Positions 55,187 to 63,176 of a stretch of 64,000 nt of DNA are shown here, piece by piece. Position numbers and translations under genes: made by a program. The number at the start of each line of letters is the position of its first letter. Within the stretch, counting starts at the first letter, position 1. The DNA is from Deltaproteobacteria bacterium (GTDB lineage: Bacteria > Desulfobacterota_D > UBA1144 > Nemesobacterales > UBA2774). Where the stretch lies: positions 186,001 to 250,000 of the forward strand of contig JAVKFU010000017.1 in assembly GCA_040223695.1 (NCBI GenBank), read 5' to 3'. Under the pieces are notes generated by a model. That model saw only the letters and a program-made list of their open reading frames with translations, was not told where the DNA came from and searched no databases.

Positions 55187-56437
55187 TCACTCTATCAGAC
55201 CGAAGGCCTTTCTCACAGCCAGGGATTTCAGCAATGATTCCTCGTATTCCTTCTCTGGATCAGAGTCCCATACTATTCCTCCCCCCGCCCAGAATGAACA
55301 TCTCCCGGCCTCCGCCGCCAAAACCCTTATTCCCACACTCAGCGTAAAGTCCCCGTCAGGATAAAATACTCCGATCGCGCCGCAATAAGGTCCCCTGTAA
55401 TGCGGCTCGAGTTCATCGATGATTTCCAAGGTTCTCTTTTTCGGCGCTCCGGTAACCGATCCCGGAGGAAATACATTTCTCACGATCTCCCCTATGCCTG
55501 CATCAGCCTTAATTTCACCCTGTACCTCGGAAACCATCTGATGGAGTGTCGCGTAACTTTCTATCTCGAATAATCCGTTCACCTTGACGGAGCCGGGCCT
55601 GCACACACGTGAGAGATCATTTCTCATGAGATCTACAATCATCAGGTTTTCTGCCCTCTCCTTCTCGCTGCTTACAAGCTCCGCTTTCTTAATAGTATCG
55701 GCCTGCTCGGAGAGCCCCCTCCTCCTCGTTCCCTTGATTGGTTTTGTAAGCAGTTTTCTCCCTTTTTTTCTTAAAAAAAGCTCCATTGACCCGCTCAAAA
55801 GCTGAAAATCACCAAAATCCATATAGCTTGCGAACGGCACATGTTGCACGTGAAACATTCTCATAAAATAAGGCAAAGGATTAATCGTGAAGTCCAGCAT
55901 GAACCGCTGAGAAAGATTTATCTGATATAAGTCCCCGTATTCAATGTATTTTTTCGCCTTTAACACCATATCTATATATTCGGCTTTACTCATATTCGAA
56001 ATTATGGAATGGTTGCCTTTATCGATCCCGCAGGGGTTTTCCTCATTGACCGGCAAGTTGAACCTGTAAGCCAGCTCTCTGATACTTCCTCTCTCGATGT
56101 CCTCCATGCGGTACAGGTGAAAAAACAGCTCGGGGAATTTTGTGCCGTCCTTCCGGCGAACAGGAGTGAAGCCGGTGTCAGTGAGCCCGGAATATTCATA
56201 TCCCAGATATCCCGCTGCAACGTAACCTTCGCTTAGATACCCTTCCAGAACCATTACAGGGTCGCGCTTTGACTGAATTATTTTATTTCCGGTATTAATC
56301 CTGGTCAGCTCGCCCTGAAATGACATGGATAAAACGGGTCTTTTGAAAAGCATGAATGAATCGGTATCGGTTATGTCGTCCAGCCACCCTCCTCCGGAGT
56401 CCAGGAGCAGTGACGAGCAGGTTATTTCAGGCTCCAT
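55187..56437 (-). CDS. pabB: Aminodeoxychorismate synthase component I
   Basis: A 416-residue chorismate-binding enzyme. YIEYGDLYQINLSQRF and SGSMELFLRKKGRKLLTKPIKGTRRRG contain the family signature; the lysine in PIKGT is typical of PabB and absent in TrpE. RNVFPPGSVTGAPKKRTLEIIDELEP and GAIGVFYPDGDFTLSVGIRVL follow. It adds ammonia or glutamine nitrogen to chorismate for folate. Its partner glutaminase pabA is not seen. It precedes pabC. A one-mismatch parS site lies inside it. Confidence 0.93.
   Translation of the reverse strand: MEPEITCSSLLLDSGGGWLDDITDTDSFMLFKRPVLSMSFQGELTRINTGNKIIQSKRDPVMVLEGYLSEGYVAAGYLGYEYSGLTDTGFTPVRRKDGTKFPELFFHLYRMEDIERGSIRELAYRFNLPVNEENPCGIDKGNHSIISNMSKAEYIDMVLKAKKYIEYGDLYQINLSQRFMLDFTINPLPYFMRMFHVQHVPFASYMDFGDFQLLSGSMELFLRKKGRKLLTKPIKGTRRRGLSEQADTIKKAELVSSEKERAENLMIVDLMRNDLSRVCRPGSVKVNGLFEIESYATLHQMVSEVQGEIKADAGIGEIVRNVFPPGSVTGAPKKRTLEIIDELEPHYRGPYCGAIGVFYPDGDFTLSVGIRVLAAEAGRCSFWAGGGIVWDSDPEKEYEESLLKSLAVRKAFGLIE
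55842..55857. other. parS-like site inside pabB (one mismatch)
   Basis: TGTTGCACGTGAAACA differs from the parS consensus by one base (T to G at position 5). It lies within the coding sequence of pabB, as parS sites often do in other genomes, 1.7 kb from the perfect site. Confidence 0.7.
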
Positions 56438-56606
56438 AGATAAGAATCATAACCCCGGGGACTTAATTTACAACCGGAATTTGAAATACCCGTGAATCTT
56501 CCACTACTAATCCTACATAACCGACTGTAATTTATAGAAATATTGAGTCAGGTAATTGACAGGCAAAGGCTCATAAAGAGTCCCTAACGCAGACGCGGAT
56601 AAGCTG

Positions 56607-58607
56607 CTAAGCCTTCTTATCAGTTTCTATAGACTCCCTCAGAATCATAGAAATATCCTTTATCTGCAGCTTATCATTTCCGGCATGCTTCGCAGCGTCC
56701 TCAAACATAGTATCGCAGAAGTAACATGCAACCGCAAGTGTATCCGGATTTTTCGATTCCACCTCCTCGAAACGGTTCCAGTTTACCCTCGGCGCGTCCT
56801 CTTCCATCCATATCTTGCCGCCGCCCGCGCCGCAGCAGAAGCTCCTCTCCCGCTTACGGTCCAATTCCACGAGATTTAATCCCGGAATCGACTGAAGTAT
56901 CTCACGAGGGGCATCGAATATCCTGTTGTACCTCCCCAGATAGCAGGGGTCGTGATAGGCGACATCCTCTTTTATCTCCTTGGTCGGCCTTAACTTCCCC
57001 TCTTTTACAAGATCATTCAGCAGTTCAGTGTGGTTGACAACCTCGTAGTTTCCGCCGAACTGCGGGTATTCATTCTTAATCGTGTTAAAACAGTGCGGGC
57101 AGTTCGCAATAACCTTTTTAACCTTGAGTTCATTGAGGTTCTCGATATTCTGGGTCGCCAGCATCTGATACAAGGCTTCCTCGCCCAGCCTTCTTGCCGG
57201 ATCCCCCGTACAGCTTTCCATCGGCCCCAGTACGGCGAAGTTAACCCCGGCCTGAGTTAAAAGGCTTACTATAGACTGTGCGATCTTCTGCCCCCTGGGG
57301 TCGTACCCTCCGTAACATCCCATCCAGTATATGTAGTCAAACGTGCTTGCGTCATCCTTGCCATCCTCGCCGATTACATTGACGTCCTCATAGTTAGAAA
57401 GCCATTTCGCCCGGTCCCCTTCGCTGAATCCCCACGGATTACCCTGGGTCTGAAGTTTTTGGAGCGTCTTTACTGCGGTTCCGGTCAGCCTCCCCTCAAG
57501 TGTGAGAAAGCGCCTCATCTCCATTATCATTCCCATCTGGTCTATAAACAGCGGGCACTGCTCGACACATGCGTTACAGCTGGTGCAGGCCCAGAGTTCA
57601 TCCTCCGTGACCCATTCGGGACCCGGAATTATGGCATGGCCATTTCCGTTTACGGAGTCTCCGTCTAACATCACTTTCCCCTCGCTTGAGGCGTAATGCC
57701 TTAATTTAACTACAATTTCTCTTGGGGAAAGGGGTTTTTCCGTGTGCCAGGCAGGGCAGTTATCCGTGCATCTTCCGCACTCTGTGCATGTGTAGGCGTC
57801 GAGGATGTTTTTCCAGGTGAAATCCTCTATTGTTCCGGCGCCGAAGTGGTCTATATCGTCCGGCACATTCTCGAAATCGATGGGTTTCATGGCTCCTCTC
57901 GGTTTAAGGTTCTGAAAAAATACATTCGGCACTGCAGTGAAAACATGGCTGTGCTTCGAATAAGGAAGATAGTTAAGGAATCCGAGAACTATCAGGACAT
58001 GAAACCACCAGAAAAATTCATGGGAGAACCTGAGCCCTCCTTCACTCATACCGCTAAAGAAAACATTTGCAAATACGCTCGAAACCGGAAGCCACTTCGA
58101 TTCGGTTTCCCCCAGTGCTATATTTGTCCCAGTAGCCCCGAACGCCGTAACCATAAGTCCGAATATCAACCCCAAAACGACGACCGCGTCGAGTCCGTTG
58201 ACTTCCCTTCTTTTGGCAATGGTCGTCCTGTTGATTATTCCCATGACGATGGCCACCAGTACAAGGAGCTGTACTATATCAAGTATGAATTCATAGACAT
58301 TATGCGCTGATCCGGGGACCAATTTGAAACCCGGGAAAACCCCTCCCACCAGCATCTCAGTGGTTCCTATAGTGATTATCACGAAACCCCAGAAAATCAT
58401 GAAGTGTTCGACACCGGCGAATGTGTAATTCTTCACAAGCCTCTTCTGGCCGAATACATATACGAGAACGCGTTTTATTCTCTCGCCTATGTTGTCGAAT
58501 CTTGGCTCGTATTTGCCGATTCGCAGAATCTTTATCAGGTTGTAAATGTTGTAGAGGAAAAACCCGAAAGCGGCTATTATCAGAATTGCCATTATAATCG
58601 GTTTCAT
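56607..58607 (-). CDS. Membrane-bound Fe-S oxidoreductase (HdrD/EMO-like, ETF:menaquinone type)
   Basis: A 666-residue fusion. The N-terminal 270 residues contain about five membrane helices of the NarI/HdrE type. Two [4Fe-4S] motifs follow: CTECGRCTDNCP and CTSCNACVEQCP. The C-terminal part has two CCG-type domains: ESCTGDPARR region with NCPHCFNT (degenerate) and HDPCYLGRYN with SFCCGAGGG (classical). This order matches membrane proteins proposed to move electrons from ETF to menaquinone. It would act at the inner membrane. The ETF genes are not in the window. A heterodisulfide reductase-like role in anaerobes is the main alternative. Confidence 0.88.
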   Translation of the reverse strand: MKPIIMAILIIAAFGFFLYNIYNLIKILRIGKYEPRFDNIGERIKRVLVYVFGQKRLVKNYTFAGVEHFMIFWGFVIITIGTTEMLVGGVFPGFKLVPGSAHNVYEFILDIVQLLVLVAIVMGIINRTTIAKRREVNGLDAVVVLGLIFGLMVTAFGATGTNIALGETESKWLPVSSVFANVFFSGMSEGGLRFSHEFFWWFHVLIVLGFLNYLPYSKHSHVFTAVPNVFFQNLKPRGAMKPIDFENVPDDIDHFGAGTIEDFTWKNILDAYTCTECGRCTDNCPAWHTEKPLSPREIVVKLRHYASSEGKVMLDGDSVNGNGHAIIPGPEWVTEDELWACTSCNACVEQCPLFIDQMGMIMEMRRFLTLEGRLTGTAVKTLQKLQTQGNPWGFSEGDRAKWLSNYEDVNVIGEDGKDDASTFDYIYWMGCYGGYDPRGQKIAQSIVSLLTQAGVNFAVLGPMESCTGDPARRLGEEALYQMLATQNIENLNELKVKKVIANCPHCFNTIKNEYPQFGGNYEVVNHTELLNDLVKEGKLRPTKEIKEDVAYHDPCYLGRYNRIFDAPREILQSIPGLNLVELDRKRERSFCCGAGGGKIWMEEDAPRVNWNRFEEVESKNPDTLAVACYFCDTMFEDAAKHAGNDKLQIKDISMILRESIETDKKA

Positions 58608-59209
58608 AAAATTGTCTCCTTGGTTGGTAAAACGGCTAATCGTCGACCATCTAGTATCTTAAAAAAAAGCTATATGATAGTCAAGCTAAAAATCCCCTGT
58701 ATCAAGCCGTTATTGAATAATTTTTGGACTACGCCCGTGTATACTCATCCCCGGCAAGCGTTGCCGTGATAATGTCGTATATATTCACTATAAGCAATAT
58801 AATATATATATAATTGTATCATGGAAATTCCAGCCCGATAGTGCGGGCGCTTTTTGCTCAGTTCCGTCCCGGGGGGCCTTGTATAAAAACCGGCGCTTCC
58901 GTCTATACCTCGTTATTCAGGAGTAAATATCAGAGAGCGGCAATCACGTCTTTGTCTTTTTATTTCCCTATCCCCGGTACAGGAGAACGGTTCTGAGTAA
59001 GGATTGCGTACAAGTGCGCAGTTGGACGCTCCCGGCTAACTGCAAATTAACCATTCCGTCTTCGCACCGAAGTCGTGAAACCGGATCCAAGAACCCGGCG
59101 CCCTTGTTTAAAGGCAGAGTAGCCTGTTAATTTCCGGCACTGAACGCATTGATTCAAATTAAAGGTGAATCTCCTCCGCACATCCCCTGTGGGTGCAATC
59201 CACCCCCCT

Positions 59210-59247
59210 CATCCTTGAGCGCACACGTAGTGTGCAGTCGAAGGATG
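59210..59247. repeat. Palindromic repeat CATCCTTGAGC...GTCGAAGGATG
   Basis: CATCCTT and AAGGATG pair at the ends, and an inner GCACACGTAGTGTGC palindrome sits in the loop. It is the counterpart of the 23182-23205 element, with paired changes in the stem. Confidence 0.6.
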
Positions 59248-59289
59248 TCGTTCCTTTTTCCGCCTATCCTTGGACTAAACTAGATATTT

Positions 59290-59312
59290 CCTTCCCCCTA
59301 ACAGGGGGAAGG
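59290..59312. repeat. Perfect hairpin CCTTCCCCC/GGGGGAAGG
   Basis: A 9-bp stem encloses TAACA. No gene ends next to it and no T-run follows, so a REP-like intergenic element is more likely than a terminator. Confidence 0.55.
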
Positions 59313-59404
59313 TTAGAACGGAGGTGTCATGTCGACCAACACGAGAAATCTATTATTTGTCATTCTGAATTTATTTCAGAATCTCGTCTTTTGCCATTTC
59401 TTTT

Positions 59405-59518
59405 CCGACATTACAGAAATTGCGTTAAAAAATAAATACACAATCGTTAAAATATTTTAGGTCTGCAGGTTTTTTGTTAAGTCGGTGATTTTTGCTTCTT
59501 TTCATCAAGGAAAAGAAG
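59405..59518 (+). repeat. Dispersed intergenic repeat, copy B
   Basis: It has the same three blocks, in the same order, as 22925-23072: CCGACATTACAGAA (59405-59418), TTAAAATATTTTAG (59447-59460), and a 39-base block (59480-59518) with a 9-bp hairpin (CTTCTTTTC 59495-59503, GAAAAGAAG 59510-59518). The loop differs by one base. Confidence 0.8.
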
Positions 59519-59648
59519 AAATTATTAATGTTGTCATTGCCGTAAATGTCAAGTAATTCGGGGCGGTTTTTAAGGAATTCAGCAGGCGCCATACCCCCTA
59601 GCTCGCTGCGGCCGTTTGTGGGGCCCTTGATTAATGAATTCTAGTGGC

Positions 59649-60872
59649 TTAATTTAAGGTTACAAGGATCGAGTCCACTTCGGGCTCATCTGTCTGAATA
59701 TCCCTTCCGTACCGACTCGCTTCCTCTTTTGTGGTAAATTTCCCCACTCTTACCCTGTACCAGGTTCCCCTGCCGGGCAAATCGGCCTTCTCTATATACG
59801 CGGGATAGGTCTTTGACAGAAGCGCCTGCTCCATTTTCCTCGCGATATCCAGATCAGGGTAGGAGGCAATCTGAACCGTATAACTCCCGTTTGAGTCACT
59901 TGCTACGAGTGCGTCGGTTACTTGAGGCGAATCAGCTTTTACCGCCGATGCGGTCTGCTTCTTTTCGCCGGCCTCTTTATTAGCCCCTGATTCGGACTTC
60001 CGGGGAGATTTCCCCTTGTTATTTACTATAGTCTCTGTCTTAAGGGTCTCCACGTATACGAATGATTTAACTTTTTTCTTCGGAGAGTTATTCTTGTCCT
60101 TCCTGTCGGCAACTCTGGCCTTAATATTTCTCGCCGTTGGTGTCTGCTTTAGATAATCATAATGAGCGTAGACTTTTTCCACATATTCTATCGTTTCCGA
60201 ATAGGGCGGTATCTTGTAGCCGTATTTTTTCACGGCGTTCTCTCCGGCATTGTACCCCGCGATCGCAAGCGTTACATCATTGAACATATTCAGCAGTTTG
60301 TTGAAATACCTGACCCCGCCCTCTATGTTCTCCGACGGGTTAAACGGGTCGGCCACTCCGACGCGCTCGGCCGTGCCGGGCATGAGCTGCATGATTCCCA
60401 TAGCGCCCTTGGGCGAAACTGCGTCAGCATTGAAATTGGACTCCACCTTTATCATCGCCTTTATTAGCAGCGGGTCTATTCCGTACCACCGGGCTGTAGT
60501 GGTGATGTTCTCATCGAACTTGTCAGAATATTTAAACTTATTCAGATACCCCCTCTTACTTTTCGGCGTCCCCCTGAAAGTGCCCCAGGGATTTACTACG
60601 CGTTTGTAGCTGCTGCTTTTCGGATCAATATTCGTGTAATAGACAACGCCGTTACTTTCCTTTTTGTAATAGTAGGAATTGGCCTGTGTATAGGCCGGGG
60701 AAAATAGAAAAAATACGGGGAAGAATAATATAGAAAGAATCAGATAAGCTTCTTTATGCAGAGTCGCTCCTCTCACGGGGGCATTCTTACGGCACATAGT
60801 CAAAAAGGCAGAGTACGACCGCCTTAAATTCAACTGAGAAGAGCGGAATATGTACAAAGATTCATCCTCCAT
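59649..60872 (-). CDS. Lytic transglycosylase (SLT) with SPOR domain
   Basis: A protein of about 407 residues acting on peptidoglycan. Residues about 43-66 look like a signal peptide or anchor (LILSILFFPVFFLFSPAYTQ), preceded by an unusually long, basic N-terminus. The SLT domain includes IDPLLIKAMIKVESNFNADA (catalytic glutamate), GAMGIMQLMPGTAERVG and AIAGYNAGENAVKKYG. The SPOR domain is C-terminal (VQIASYPDLDIARKMEQAL). A lysine-rich linker joins them. The start is uncertain: ATG at 60870-60872 is used, but ATG 60795-60797 (MCRKNAP) would give a normal signal peptide. A GC-rich hairpin lies just upstream (60887-60927). Confidence 0.85.
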   Translation of the reverse strand: MEDESLYIFRSSQLNLRRSYSAFLTMCRKNAPVRGATLHKEAYLILSILFFPVFFLFSPAYTQANSYYYKKESNGVVYYTNIDPKSSSYKRVVNPWGTFRGTPKSKRGYLNKFKYSDKFDENITTTARWYGIDPLLIKAMIKVESNFNADAVSPKGAMGIMQLMPGTAERVGVADPFNPSENIEGGVRYFNKLLNMFNDVTLAIAGYNAGENAVKKYGYKIPPYSETIEYVEKVYAHYDYLKQTPTARNIKARVADRKDKNNSPKKKVKSFVYVETLKTETIVNNKGKSPRKSESGANKEAGEKKQTASAVKADSPQVTDALVASDSNGSYTVQIASYPDLDIARKMEQALLSKTYPAYIEKADLPGRGTWYRVRVGKFTTKEEASRYGRDIQTDEPEVDSILVTLN

Positions 60873-60886
60873 CACTCAGGCGTCAC

Positions 60887-60927
60887 TGCCGCCCCGGGCT
60901 TGCTCAAGCGCCCGAAGGCCGGCGGCA
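60887..60927. repeat. GC-rich hairpin just upstream of the transglycosylase
   Basis: TGCCGCC (60887-60893) pairs with GGCGGCA (60921-60927). Inside are CGGGC/GCCCG and GCTTG/CAAGC arms. It is much more GC-rich than the surrounding gap. It ends only 15 bases before the chosen start codon, so it could influence translation, or it may be a repeat. Confidence 0.55.
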
Positions 60928-61141
60928 TTACTCTATCCTTTCGAATAGTGTGCCCTTTTTGAATAAATCACTCGACCTCCAATCCATCAAGATTCTATAA
61001 CCAAGAACTAATTTTGTCAATGACCTTTGGAGGTTATGATTGCTTCTTAATGTTAACTTGGATTCCACTTAATAAATGACTCAAGGAGCAAACAGTTATT
61101 TACAATATCGTAATCCCTGTATAAGATGAAGGAACTCTAGT

Positions 61142-61888
61142 ATGACTTCAAGACTCAGATTTATTCTCCTCTATCCGTTTGAGGATTTTCTGTCAGGGCT
61201 GGAAAAGAGCCTCAAAAAGGCCTCAGCTTTTAATATAGGGCTTATATTCATTTCGTTCGGTGTATCCTGGTGGATATACGTCCCTATTCACGAATTGGGA
61301 CACGCCTACGGATGTATTCTCGGCGGAGGAAGTGTGAGCAGGCTTGAGATAAGCCCTCTATACGGGGCGGATATATTAAAGGAAGTTTTCCCTTTTGTTT
61401 CATCCGGCTCCGAGTACGCGGGACAGCTGACCGGATTCGATACCGGCGGCAGCGACCTCATATATCTCTTGACTGTATTTTTCCCCTTCCTGCTGACAAT
61501 TTTCATAGGCGTCCCGCTACTCAAGTCGGCAGCGCGCTCCTCGCCGCTCTCAGCGAGCGTAAAACTCGGCTTCGGCATCCCTATGGCGTTTGCGCCTTTT
61601 ATATCCTTCAGCGGAGATTACTATGAAATGGGCTCGATTATATTTACCCGGCTCGCAAGCTTCCTCTTTCCGGGCTTTAATGCTGACCGCTTGAGGAGCG
61701 ACGATGTTTTCAGGCTCACGGATGAGCTGTTTTTCAAGGGCAATCCATATGGAATGACTGACGTTACAGGTGTAATCGTATCATTTATTCTCGGGATAAT
61801 ACTTATATATGTTACCTATTTTACGGGCGTTCTCTGGAACAGGGCATTATTTAGAATCCTTCACTACAAGCGCCCGGCGCAAACATAA
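61142..61888 (+). CDS. Membrane protein with HELGH zinc-protease motif (M50-like)
   Basis: A 248-residue membrane protein with about five helices. VPIHELGHAYGCILGGG places H50-E-L-G-H54 at the cytoplasmic or membrane end of a helix, as in site-2-type M50 proteases and related scaffolds. A possible third ligand is near D159 (FSGDYYEMG). It lacks the usual NPDG motif and PDZ domain, so protease activity is not assured. It is convergent with the XrtH-associated gene (11 bp gap), a suggestive but unproven link. No confident Shine-Dalgarno was identified; a short AAGGAAC run is close. Confidence 0.7.
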   Translation: MTSRLRFILLYPFEDFLSGLEKSLKKASAFNIGLIFISFGVSWWIYVPIHELGHAYGCILGGGSVSRLEISPLYGADILKEVFPFVSSGSEYAGQLTGFDTGGSDLIYLLTVFFPFLLTIFIGVPLLKSAARSSPLSASVKLGFGIPMAFAPFISFSGDYYEMGSIIFTRLASFLFPGFNADRLRSDDVFRLTDELFFKGNPYGMTDVTGVIVSFILGIILIYVTYFTGVLWNRALFRILHYKRPAQT

Positions 61889-61899
61889 TTATTTCATAT

Positions 61900-62517
61900 C
61901 TACTTCTTTTTTTTCTTAACCGGCCTTATCTCCTCGGATTTTTTATTTCTGAAGAAATAGAGATAAGCCCCTATTAAAAAGGGCTCGAATCTCACGACCA
62001 TGTTATCCACAAATCCCCACAGGAACTCCCAGAATATATGCGCCGCCGCTCCCGATTTCTCATAACCCTGAGCTTCCAGGGCAGCCGTCAGCTTCTGACC
62101 CTCAAGCGAGAACACAAAGAGAAAATGCACGGCGACCAGGATCAAAACGGCCTCCAGATATATCCACCGCCTTTTCAAAAACGGATAAAAAGCGGCCATG
62201 ATGGCAAAGGTGAGCGGCGCGTTGAAGGTGTAATTGGAAATAGGTATATCTATTCCTGTCTTCAAAATCGTAACCCCGTACTTCTTAGGGATAAAACCTA
62301 CGGTTATTATGTCCTTGTTCCTTACAAACTCCACTATATCGACATTTTTTATAAATGTGATTGCGTAAGAGGCCGTACCCGTAATCGCCATGCCGTAGTA
62401 CCCTTTCACTACCAGCCATACAGCCAGGAAAATCAGGTAGGATACGACGAATATGAGGGCGGCCTTGAGTAAGGCGGGATTAAGCAGCTTCCGCTTCTTG
62501 TTTTCTTTCTCGTCCAT
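61900..62517 (-). CDS. Exosortase H-associated membrane protein
   Basis: A 205-residue membrane protein with about four helices (around 16-36, 88-110, 118-140, 170-190), and a basic C-terminus (PVKKKKK). I recognise it by position and profile as the partner commonly encoded next to exosortase H. Its start lies inside the end of xrtH (38-base overlap), so the two are coupled. The mechanism of the partner is not known to me. It would act with XrtH at the inner membrane. Confidence 0.8.
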   Translation of the reverse strand: MDEKENKKRKLLNPALLKAALIFVVSYLIFLAVWLVVKGYYGMAITGTASYAITFIKNVDIVEFVRNKDIITVGFIPKKYGVTILKTGIDIPISNYTFNAPLTFAIMAAFYPFLKRRWIYLEAVLILVAVHFLFVFSLEGQKLTAALEAQGYEKSGAAAHIFWEFLWGFVDNMVVRFEPFLIGAYLYFFRNKKSEEIRPVKKKKK

Positions 62518-63043
62518 GACTGAGGTAGTTCAAATAGAGTACGAATGTCCCGAGAGCCACCGCTATCATTACGCCCTGGGCCACGTAAAGGTGTATCAAA
62601 TCGAATAAATCCCGGTGATAAACGCCGGCATAGGCGAGCGCCACGATTCTCACCAGGTTCAGCACCTGAATAACAAGAAAACCCGCTATTATGCCGATAA
62701 TCCTGTCTCTCCACGATGCCGGAAACGTCAGTACCGCAACTGCGTATATCATGACGGCCTCAAGACCGTTACATCCGAACTCCACATCGAGTGAAATTGA
62801 AGGCAGATGTATAATCGACCCCTGGAGCGTGGAGGACACTCCCAGCACGCCCAGGATCTTCGCCGTGAAATATACAATGGCGTTTGAATACCCGCCGTTT
62901 ATGTCGATTATATCCTGAACAGGCTTAAGTCCGATAAGCAGGAAGAAGGCCCCCATCAGGAGCACGTATGTCAGTATGAAACGGAGAACGGTTACCGGGC
63001 TCGATTGTGACTTTGATTCAGAATCCCTATTTTTATCTTTCAT
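62480..63043 (-). CDS. xrtH: Exosortase H
   Basis: A 187-residue membrane enzyme of the exosortase family, H subgroup. Six or so helices are visible. The catalytic cysteine is C91 in EFGCNGLEAV, the conserved arginine is R132 in LNLVRIVAL, and the conserved histidine is H151 in DLIHLYVAQG, in the expected order. Exosortases cleave and anchor or release proteins with a short C-terminal sorting tag; XrtH is associated with the IPTLxxWG-CTERM tag. No protein with such a tag occurs in this window. GGAG lies about ten bases before the ATG. It is followed by its partner gene, with overlap. Confidence 0.9.
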   Translation of the reverse strand: MKDKNRDSESKSQSSPVTVLRFILTYVLLMGAFFLLIGLKPVQDIIDINGGYSNAIVYFTAKILGVLGVSSTLQGSIIHLPSISLDVEFGCNGLEAVMIYAVAVLTFPASWRDRIIGIIAGFLVIQVLNLVRIVALAYAGVYHRDLFDLIHLYVAQGVMIAVALGTFVLYLNYLSHGRERKQEAEAA

Positions 63044-63176
63044 TCAGCTTTTTCTCCGACAAATGAATGCCGGAAATGTAATAAAGTCAAATCTTCTAGA
63101 TTTCTAATATACATTGCGGTATTCACATATACAAAGGGGACTGCCCGCCTCTCCGTTCTTTTAAACATTTATGTAA

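Larger units (their letters stand above)
58608..59648. other. Gene-free repeat-rich region of about 1 kb
   Basis: I see no supportable gene in this 1041-bp gap. It holds AT-rich TATATA runs near 58780-58815, a terminator-like hairpin on the plus strand at 58833-58855, a CATCC/GGATG palindrome (59210-59247), a C5/G5 hairpin (59290-59312), a GTCATTCTGAA...TTCAGAATC fragment near 59358, and a copy of the mosaic repeat (59405-59518). The promoter of the Fe-S protein (minus) should lie close to 58610-58700. Open frames seen here are short and unsupported. Confidence 0.6.

Noticed and set aside
58833-58855. Terminator-like hairpin GCCCG-ATAGTG-CGGGC followed by T5 on the plus strand
   Set aside because: No plus-strand gene lies upstream and I could not find a promoter for a small RNA, so it is not claimed as a terminator or ncRNA.
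62003-62011. Perfect DnaA-box sequence TTATCCACA
   Set aside because: It lies inside the exosortase H-associated coding sequence and stands alone. A single 9-mer is expected by chance in 64 kb.
61900-63043. Search for an IPTLxxWG C-terminal tag on proteins in the window
   Set aside because: None of the secreted proteins here (DsbA-like, 45348-45863, transglycosylase) ends with such a tag, so no exosortase substrate is claimed.
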